Source of the DNA: Trichaptum fuscoviolaceum | Lineage: Eukaryota; Basidiomycota; Agaricomycetes; Hymenochaetales; Trichaptaceae | Direction: 5' to 3' | DNA length: 64,000 nucleotides | Assembly: GCA_910574455.1 (NCBI GenBank) | Contig: CAJSYZ010000008.1 | Coordinates: forward strand, 3,722,707 to 3,786,706 | Shown here: positions 56,397 to 64,000 of the stretch, piece after piece | Layout: every line of letters starts with the position of its first letter | Position numbering within the stretch: position 1 is the stretch's first letter | Translations under genes and position numbers: made by a program | The notes under the pieces: model-generated | Told to the model about the DNA's origin: nothing | Database searches by the model: none | The model's input: the letters and a program-made list of their open reading frames with translations, nothing else

Positions 56397-58815
56397 ATGC
56401 CTAAGTTCAAGCTCAGAAACGTCATTTCCAGAGTAATCCTGGGAGAATCGGCACAGAAAGAAGATGCCCCAAGCTATTTATGCGGCAGCTTCGAACGCTA
56501 CATCGGAGATTCGAGAGGGAGGGCTGCGGATGATGAAGACGACAACGACGGACAATCAATGATCTCTATCTCGACCATGGAAACGGTAGACAATCAGCCA
56601 GGGACTGGTCGCTTCATGGACATGTACATCAACCAACCCATGGGAAGGCGCATCGAGAGGCTGGCGATGCGGTTCACGATCGCCTCCCTCCATCCTGCCC
56701 GCATCGCACAGTTTATGGAAGCGGAGAACACTTATTATCATCCCTCTTTCAGGAATGCGCTTACATTAGACGACGCCGTTGCTGATCTTTGTGACGACAA
56801 CCAGAATGGATCGACGGTTGTTGCCGGGATGAAGGGATTGGTGAAGCAGACACAGTGCGTAGCCCATGCTTCTCTTTGAAGCTAAACTAATCCCTTTTAG
56901 GTCGAGTTCAATTGACAGATCCGCATATGCTCTTGCAGCACTCATTCGTGTGTCCTTGTCTGACTACCGTAGAGAGATCTATGTTAAGATTTCTCGCATT
57001 GAGTCTATACTCCACCTGGAAACGCTTGCTGGATCTCTCCCTTGCTTACATCCAGACAGAAAATGGCTTCTTTTATTGGTGAGGCTTGCGAAGGAAACTG
57101 TTATCGCAATAAATGTGCCTTCTGTCTACGAAATTTTTGATCCAGTCTTAGGAAAGAAAGTCTCGCACCTATGGCCTTCGCCTAACACTGCGCAAAATCT
57201 ACGTGAACGACTTAAACAGGCGTTGAGGGCATACAGGTGCGCCCTAGATTCTCTTTCAATCTATAACAATATACAAATCGATCTCACCACCAGACTCTAC
57301 GGCCTTGATTGTCTTGAGGATACAATAGGAGAAGCATGCGCTGTTTGTTCAGTCGCTGTATCTACGTGCATAATTCATTGGGCACGAGGCGACGCATATA
57401 TGCACATCTTGGAGACTGTCTATTTAACTATTATATTCATTCTTCGATCGATCCACGAGTTGGCCGATCTCGCGAGAATTACAGCAAACAGACATGTTTA
57501 TATGGTCCTTCGGACAATGGCTTGCTGGGTGGACGCAATTGTGTATCACTGCTTGTTTTTCTCTGCTACTTATCAGGCAAGATTTGATATGGATCTACTG
57601 AAGAGTGGCATTGCGTTTCGCAGTCTTGTTCTTGTGTACGTACTCGTGAGATATTACCATGGGTTTCTTTGTTATATCAGTGAAGTTGATTACTCCTATG
57701 ATTATAGGGACGACGGCACCGAACATATGTTGCAACCGGAGTCGTATAGACGTGCCTGCGATTATAGAGCTTTGGACAAGTCCGCACTTCCCAGGATGCA
57801 TCGGGAAGCAACAAAATGGTATGAAGAAGCTCCCCCGATCCGAAGCCTCATCGAAGCAGCAAAGCAAAGGACTCGGCGACTTCTAAGATCATTCGACGAG
57901 CTCGAAAGAGAGGTTTGGGGACGCGCATCGCGAAACAACAGCTTTACCTCGCAAGCCAAGATAGACGCGGAGCCTTTTTGGTCCAGACTTGACGACTTTG
58001 GAGAGGTATGGTGGAAGCGCTGGGAGAGCACACTCACACGAGCCCGTATAGCGCAAGTCATGGAGAATGATTTGACAGAAGAATTCAGGGAGGCTCGAAG
58101 ATTTGGGCTGCAATGCAATCAGGCGGACGAGGAAAAGTGGCGATATTCTTTTAATAAAAGAAATTGGGCATACTACGAGCTACATCGCCTTTCGCGACAT
58201 AAATGGGGACAGTACCTTCGCTCGAACATGGACTGGGACTGGGATCTCGGACAGCACATGAAACGCCTCTTCAAGATCGAGAAGCAGAGTCGAGTAGGGC
58301 GATCCTCTGATACGCAGATCCCACCGACTTCAAGACCTGGAATTGACGTGGATGCGAGAACGGAAGGGACGTTGAAGATTTCGATGGGGGAAGTGCAAGG
58401 GTCCTTACCGAGGGAGGTGCAAATTGTGTACAAGACGACGACTGGCGAAACCCAGTATTTGACGTTCGCTCCACTGTCTCCTATCCCGGGGAGTATCCCG
58501 GCCTCAGAACGCCCTTGTACTGCCGAGCCTTCCACCGAACATGTTTTGGACTCGACGTCCATGCAGCGGGATTCAGGCTCTAGGGAAGTGTCTTCCGATG
58601 GAGAGCAAGATGCTGAGATTCTGGAGACCGGCATCTCTTCCTCGGTTCAAGCACTACACCTCAAGGAAGCTGAAGATACGTCGGACGAGGATTCACACGA
58701 TGGCTATGAAGGTCAGGATGTTGGATTCGATGAGGTCGGGTTGGAGGAGACACGATATCAATCTGCTCGTTCAATTGGACTACGTCCACAATCCAGAGAC
58801 TTGAAGTCACCGTAA
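56397..58815 (+). CDS. Family X copy 6, four-exon gene of unknown function
   Basis: Predicted exons are 56397-56854, 56901-57236, 57294-57635 and 57708-58815 (747 aa). The introns of 46, 57 and 72 bp have GT-AG ends. Exon 1 is acidic near residues 40-55 and has MGRRIERLAMRFTIASLHPA. Exon 2 has DRSAYALAALIRVSL. Exon 3 has the hydrophobic ETVYLTIIFILRSIHELADL region. Exon 4 has LLRSFDELEREVWG and HKWGQYLRSNMDWDWDLG (about residues 543-560), followed by a Ser/Asp/Glu-rich tail. The C-terminus differs from copies 3 and 4: a small indel shared with copy 2 replaces the DTISICSLD end by a frame that stops after DLKSP. No known domain. Introns 2 and 3 contain no stop and could be read through. Confidence 0.7.
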
Positions 58816-59143
58816 AATCTGTAACTGTTAGGTACATGTATGGAGATAGTTTGACTTGAAGAATAGATCTGACGCACTAGGCCTAATTATCGTTAGACAT
58901 GAAAAAGAACACTACTGTTTGTCGACAATTGAATCTTGGTGGTCAGAGACTTGGAGTAAAAAGAGTGCAAACTTGAAAGAGACTCGGCCAAAGTTGCCAG
59001 CTTGCCAGTGTTTGTCTATATTTGTCAGCTCAACTTCAAGTTGAAGTTGAGGAAGTCCAAGCGTCTCGACGACGCGTTCACCTTGCCTGTCGTTTTGTGT
59101 CACTTTCAAGTTTGCATGACGCTGCAAGACACCCCCTACTTTG

Positions 59144-59518
59144 ACGCGCGGCTGGTATCAGTACCATTTATCTTACCTTCGTCAGAATTTGTTAGCGTTG
59201 AACGCGCTTTTACTTGAACGAAGGGAGTCCTTCGACCTCTCGACTCTTATGATTCGGCTTCAAGACCCAAAGGAACTATGGAACGCGAAAGTACGATCGG
59301 AGCTGAAGGATGGGTTTCTGCGACGTGTTGTCTGCTTCGTATGCTATCGTCATGCTTGACGCTTGTGCCTGGACATCGGTGCGCCTCTAGAGTACATTTC
59401 ACTTCTGTCGCCTATTTCAACGGATGCATCCAGCGCTCTGGCAATGATCGATGTCGGACTTCAACGCAATTTCAGAGATGTCCCCTACTATGCCCTCCTC
59501 GTTGTTGCTTCTATGTGA
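59144..59518 (+). pseudogene. Unrecognised coding remnant, arm B copy
   Basis: It has the same remnant as 8024-8400: ERRESFDLSTLMIRLQDPKE, LWNAKVRSELKDGFLRRVVC and, after a stop, LEYISLLSPISTDASSALAM and RDVPYYALLVVASM. The frames are slightly better here. The source protein is not recognised. Confidence 0.55.
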
Positions 59519-59569
59519 GGTACTTGGGAACCACCGATGGTACCTCATATCAAATCAAGTCGTAATCAC

Positions 59570-60574
59570 CATACAGCACAACCACCTTCCCTATCCGCTT
59601 CCAAGCAACACATCATGTCGCTCCCCGCGCGCGTGAAAGTCACGACCGAGCTCGTGTGCACTTCCGCGTCCTCGGGCGGGGTGACGTCCAGAAGGGCAAC
59701 GACCCCTGCCCGGGCTCGCCGCCGGCGGAGTAGCACACGTAGGGTCGGGATGACCTCAAGGGCTGTGCGCTCGCGACCACGCACGAGAGCGACGTCAGTA
59801 AAAGTGAAGCCAGGCGATGTGCTTAATGTGAACGTGTACTTGGAACCGGTTTGCGGACTTAAGTGTCCCGGAGAGTATGCCTGGTCCCGAAGGCGGGTGT
59901 ATTTGTGCGTGGTTTTGGGTGCATTCGGTGAGCTCTCTCTTTCTATGCTGATTCGACTTTGCTAACTTCGTCGAGTTGTAGGATGATGCGGGCTGCGAGA
60001 AAAGTGAGTTGCTCCATTAGTATGTGGCTGAACTACCCTTGACATTTGGCTTCTAGTATATATGAACGGTTTCCGCTGCAATGTGACGGGCACCACGTTC
60101 ATGGTGCCCGTCGCCACGAGTCGTGTCCCGCGTCGGTGCCGAGCGGACCCGGATTTCAGAAAACCGGACGCGGCGCCATGGAACTGCGCATACGATATAT
60201 TGGCTACAGGAGGAGAACAACGTGCGTCACTTATCTCTCTTCCTCCTCTCCCTTCTCTGTTCCTCGCGCATTCCACCAAGTCTCACGGACGTCATATACA
60301 CACAGATGTTCGAAGGCGAGCACGCTCCGCCTTACTACCTCGACTGTACGACTTCGCGGACGGCGCGCAGGAGGACACCTTCGATGGGGTCCCGCCGGTG
60401 TCCGATGCGCAGGGTGTGTAGACGGGGTTTGCGGCGCGCAGGAAGGACTTGGCGACGACGAGCGCGTCCGTGCCGGCTCCTGCGACTGTGACTGCGGGTG
60501 GGCAAACGGGCTCGAGTGCGTCTTCGTCACCGAGCGCAGCTGATGCTGGTGCCAGGTTCGAATTCAGGGTCTAG
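59570..60574 (+). pseudogene. Decayed AA14-type lytic polysaccharide monooxygenase, copy B
   Basis: Parallel to copy A. Landmarks in order are GRDDLKGCA, CTWNRFADLSVPESMPGPEG continuing in frame into GGCICAWFWVHS (copy A is frameshifted here), YMNGFRCNVTG (60062 on), KPDAAPWNCAYDILATGGEQ-like text where the KQPLYWLQ block is damaged, MFEGEHAPPYYLD (60306 on), DGAQEDTFDG and the Ser/Thr-rich tail to about 60574. The N-terminal copper ligand region is missing. Copies A and B carry some common lesions and some private ones. Confidence 0.7.
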
Positions 60575-62642
60575 CAAACAATGGTGAGCAACACATGTTT
60601 CCTTCCTTCTACTTTAAAACATATTGAGCTCATACGTGGCCCACTCATGCCTCACACAGCTATCACCAGCAGAGCGCGTTCTCTACACAGTGTCGATTGA
60701 AACGGAGGCGGAGGCACACGAAGCGGGATCTGCAGCTCTGAGCGTCGTATGCTCCTTCCTTTCTGCGGGCATTGTATTGTTTTCATACTTTCTTAATGCG
60801 TATATACCACTTTCCCCTCCGCACTCACATGTGCTATACCCTTTTCTCTCTTTTCTTGATACCACCAGAGGGCTTGCTGTTGCTTGCCCGTCCTGAATTC
60901 TCTGGTCCTCGACTTGTACCCCTACGCTGCCGAAGGCGTGTTTTCTGGTGTAGCTGTACGTACGTAGATACACTCGTTGAAAAATATTGCTATCGAGCTA
61001 TTGCCATCCATTTTTCTTGACCTGATATGGCCTTTGGTTAAATAGGGTTGAGGGTGAATACTAAGCCGGTATGACTCAGCCAATCACATCGATTTTTTCC
61101 GTAAACACAATCGACACTCTCCTCCTCCGCTGCACTTTACGCATCGAGTGTACCCCTCATCTAACCTTGATGAACGCTATGGGTTCTGAAAAGCTTTTTC
61201 TCTTTCGCTGCTGAACGCAATGGAGGAGAACGAACTGAAATGATTCTGGCGTACTCTGCTTCAGGAGATTGTCGGCTAGCTTGTTCCTTTGCTTCACGAG
61301 CACCGGAGTTCTCCACTCACCCTGGGTACTTGGTCTATGAAGAATGGTACTGGGTATTAACGGGCTTGGGTTGAAGGGCTGGGGATATTCGCAGAGGCCG
61401 GGGCCGGAGCCTGGAATTTTTGGGCGTACAAATGTCGCTGGAGGCACTGGACAGGTATACACTATTTTGCATACGTCGATGAGTATATGTAAGATACCCT
61501 GGAGGAGGGTGCTGAACTGGAGAACTTGAAGAGTACGGTTGATTGGTGAGTAAATCTTCTAGGCTTATGGAGATTGCTATCCAAGGAGCCAAAACATGCC
61601 GCTGTCGATTGAGTGTCTGGACATCTACTCAGAGTAAAATCATATGCTCTGGTATGGTCAACTGCGTAATATACGTACGCCAGAGAAGAGGAACGTCTGA
61701 GCTCGAGGAGGAAGGGGAAATGGTGTACACTAGGCTTGCGGTAGGTTACGCGAATTGTCATTCCCCGGGCCCGGGAGTAAAATCGTCACCCGTCGTTTTC
61801 GACTCGAAACCTGGTGCTAGAGGGAAGGACTGTGAATAGTCCTCATTTTGGGAAAGGATCTATGGTCACTTTTGTGTTTTAATCTGACCCAGATAGCAGG
61901 GAGTATCACGGTCCTCGCTCTCCGCTTCTGAGCGACCTATCTCATCTACCATCAGATCATCTTCCTGTGCAGAGCAAACGTCGTACAATCGAGTCCTCGA
62001 AGCTTATTCTTTCCAGATGAGTAACAATCTACTCGGTCGGCGTAACTGCTTACCTGCATACCACTGATAAGGCTCTGACACTATCGAATTCGCCCTGCTG
62101 CGCCGACGCACTCGGGGTCAAATTCAGAGCTGTGTACTTCCGCAGTCTCTAGGAACTGTCTCAGACTTCCTCTTGAACAGCATGGCTATTCGGAGGTCAA
62201 AAAAAGAAACATCGTAAGCATGAATATACTCGATCTACCCTTGTCTCAAAACGTCCAGGAAGGTACTGGAAAATACATTCAATTCTCTGAGGTTTCTCTT
62301 TCAGCTGTCATGTTAATACGTCCGCGATGGAATGGTCAGAAGAGACGGGATAAGAAGCAAGGACCACCAACGTCAAGTCTTGTGATTGGTGAGTCCCTTT
62401 GTTTGTAACGCATTACCTGTGGTTTGGAGGACTGACGCGCAACAAGGGAAATGTTTGTTGTTTGTGGTCTCACCAATAAGTGTTAGAGGCGCGACGCGAC
62501 GCGCGCCTTTATTAGCTCAGCTGCGGCCACACCCATCCCTATCTTTCCAACTACAATCATCTCGACATCCCTCCTCACCCATCACCCCCACCTCACCCCT
62601 TCCGCAGCTTAACCTCATCTTTTATCCTTCTGGCCTACAGAC
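60575..62642. other. No recognisable gene
   Basis: 60575-61541 is the end of duplication arm B. From 61542 to 62642 only short frames occur, such as 61543-61839 (plus, 98 codons) and its minus-strand counterpart 61462-61761. Neither shows a domain. A GC-rich repeat of GCGACGCGACGCGCGC at about 62489-62504 and a pyrimidine-rich stretch before 62640 suggest the promoter region of the next gene. Confidence 0.5.
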
Positions 62643-64000
62643 ATGGACCAAACAAACACTAATGCTCCATCCTATCCTCACCATACACCAGATTCTCTCG
62701 CTCGGTCTCAACTCCAGGCTCAGCCGCAGATGCAAACACTTCAAGGTGTTGAATACGCTTGGCACGGTGCGGGAATAGGACATCATGCGCCTCACATCGT
62801 CGCAATGCAACAATACATGCATGGTCAACCATCGCAGAACCCCACTGCATCGCTGCTCGCTCCTCAGATGCAGCAGGTGGCTGCTCACCATGGACGGGCG
62901 ATGATGATGCCTTACTCGATCGACAATCGGCATAGCACTGACTTGGTCGCACCCGCTCGCCATCCTAACCAGAATGCTAACAGGGCGCAAGCGGGTCAAA
63001 CGCTTCTGCGTCAAGACATTGGACCTGTCGGTTTACACCCTACACCACGAGTTCAGGACCAGAATGTTGCCCCCGCGCGGCACACCGGTGAAGCTGTAAA
63101 AACTCAGCCTCGTCATCAAGCCGCGACTACATCGAGCCACGTTTCGGACCCCTTGGCGCAGAAGTTAAAGGAGTACATCACTGTCAAGTGCGGCCAAGAT
63201 TCAGACTTGGAACGGGATCTCTTGGCCTATATTTTATCAGCATCGGACACCTTTGTCCGGACAACGTCCGGTTACCTTCAGAGAAACTTCCCTCAATCAA
63301 ACGATGCTGTGACTACTCAGCAACAGGGTTCACTGGAGACACAGCAACCTGTACCTCCTCATCGGAACTACGTCCCAGCCTTCGCGAGGACGAACCCCCG
63401 CCCTCCCTCCGACTCATATCAGGAACTCCCTTCTTGCACACCTACGGCTCCGACCTCGACCTCGCACCTAATTTTGTTCAAGGCTCAAGTCGAGAGCCAA
63501 TCCAGCAGCCACTGCCTATGATGGCATTGAAGACCCGCGCCCCTCGGAAACAGTCCGCGAAGAAGAAAGGGAAACGAAAGGCGCCTACGATTGAGGCGAT
63601 GAATGACCTTGGTGGAAATGCAAGCGAGCCTGTGGCCAAGCGTTCGAGGACGTCGAACTCCGCTACCCCGCCCGTGCCAGTTGCTCAGCCCCAGGTAGCG
63701 CTTCCTCAGGTCGCTGTCCCTGCCCCAATCTCGTCCGATCTCGATTTCTTTGGACAGTGGGAGAGGCCTTCGTCGGCACCTGAGATGCCTGCCACGGTGC
63801 CTAATGTCCGATATGAATCTCAGGACGACGAACCTGAAGGCACATCTGGAGCTCCTACTGAAGATCTACCCCAGAGTCTTCCAACTAATCCATCTGGCCC
63901 TTCCCCTTTCGCAGTCTCAGCCTCTGGATCCGCATCGCAGCCAGAACCAGTAGTTTCCGACGGAACGACAAATGAGACATCTACTGATGATTTCATCTGG
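62643..64000 (+). CDS. Unrecognised Gln/Pro-rich protein, partial at window end
   Basis: The ATG at 62643 sits in a good context (AGACATGG) after a pyrimidine-rich leader. The first about 209 codons are rich in Gln, His and Pro and include a compact segment DPLAQKLKEYITVKCGQDSD through ERDLLAYILSASDTFVR. A 50-bp GT-AG intron at 63271-63320 would join this frame to the next open frame, which continues to the window edge: LRLISGTPFLHTYGSDLDLA, a basic stretch RKQSAKKKGKRK (nuclear-signal-like) and a Ser/Pro/Ala-rich tail. Without that intron the first frame stops at 63521. It is probably a nuclear protein by composition only. It is unrelated to the repeats on its left. Confidence 0.55.

Larger units (their letters stand above)
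57770..61541 (+). repeat. Segmental duplication, arm B
   Basis: This is the counterpart of arm A (6655 to about 20450 without insertions). It preserves uninterrupted target sites for E1+E2 (between 61457 and 61458), for E3 (between 61464 and 61465) and for the TIR transposon (61497-61505). After about 61541 the similarity stops. Confidence 0.9.

Noticed and set aside
62489..62504. GACGCGACGCGCGC repeat as a CpG regulatory element or CRISPR-like repeat
   Set aside because: It is too short and single, with no spacer pattern. No CRISPR array, tRNA or rRNA gene was seen anywhere in the window.

Overview
The window looks like a repeat-rich, recombining region of a filamentous basidiomycete genome, probably Agaricomycetes. 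Genes have several short GT-AG introns of about 46-72 bp. A chromodomain Ty3/Gypsy retrotransposon is present. The recognisable gene remnants (AA14-type lytic polysaccharide monooxygenase, Bsd2/Ndfip-like, CSE1/exportin-2, septin, TFIIB, GATA factor, MLKL/kinase-like) have fungal character. No rRNA, tRNA or CRISPR was seen.

Backbone: the original layer is a head-to-tail, plus-strand series of six copies of one gene family that I do not recognise ('family X', about 735-750 aa, four exons). The copies start in or before the window (copy 1, ends 1080) and at 5043 (copy 2), 21000 (copy 3), 25750 (copy 4), 29450 (copy 5) and 56397 (copy 6). Only copies 4 and 6 have uninterrupted reading frames. 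Copies 2 and 3 carry small inverted-repeat elements inside exons, and copies 1 and 5 are frameshifted. Each copy is preceded by a decayed repeated module. Copies 2 and 6 are closest relatives and are followed by the same duplicated block (6.65-10.33 kb and 57.77-61.54 kb), which holds a decayed AA14 LPMO gene.

Invasion: two arrays of Helitron-like elements lie in the series (10.33-16.67 kb and 31.81-54.63 kb, 13 elements E1-E13, all in the same orientation). Each begins TTCCCGC plus a terminal hairpin. Most end with a GGGTAGCGGG block, a second hairpin and TAACTGCTTG. They carry intron-containing fragments of host genes: TFIIB, a GATA factor, Bsd2/Ndfip, CSE1/exportin-2 and septin. A separate 3.7-kb inverted-repeat transposon (16707-20402) has a 9-bp target duplication and carries a fragment of an MLKL-like/protein-kinase gene. 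The duplicated block at 61.45-61.51 kb preserves the empty sites of both kinds of insertion, so the events can be read from this window alone. A young LTR retrotransposon (45832-52561, 5-bp duplication GAACT) sits inside element E11.

Right edge: 61.54-62.64 kb shows nothing recognisable. From 62643 an unrecognised Gln/Pro-rich gene runs off the window.
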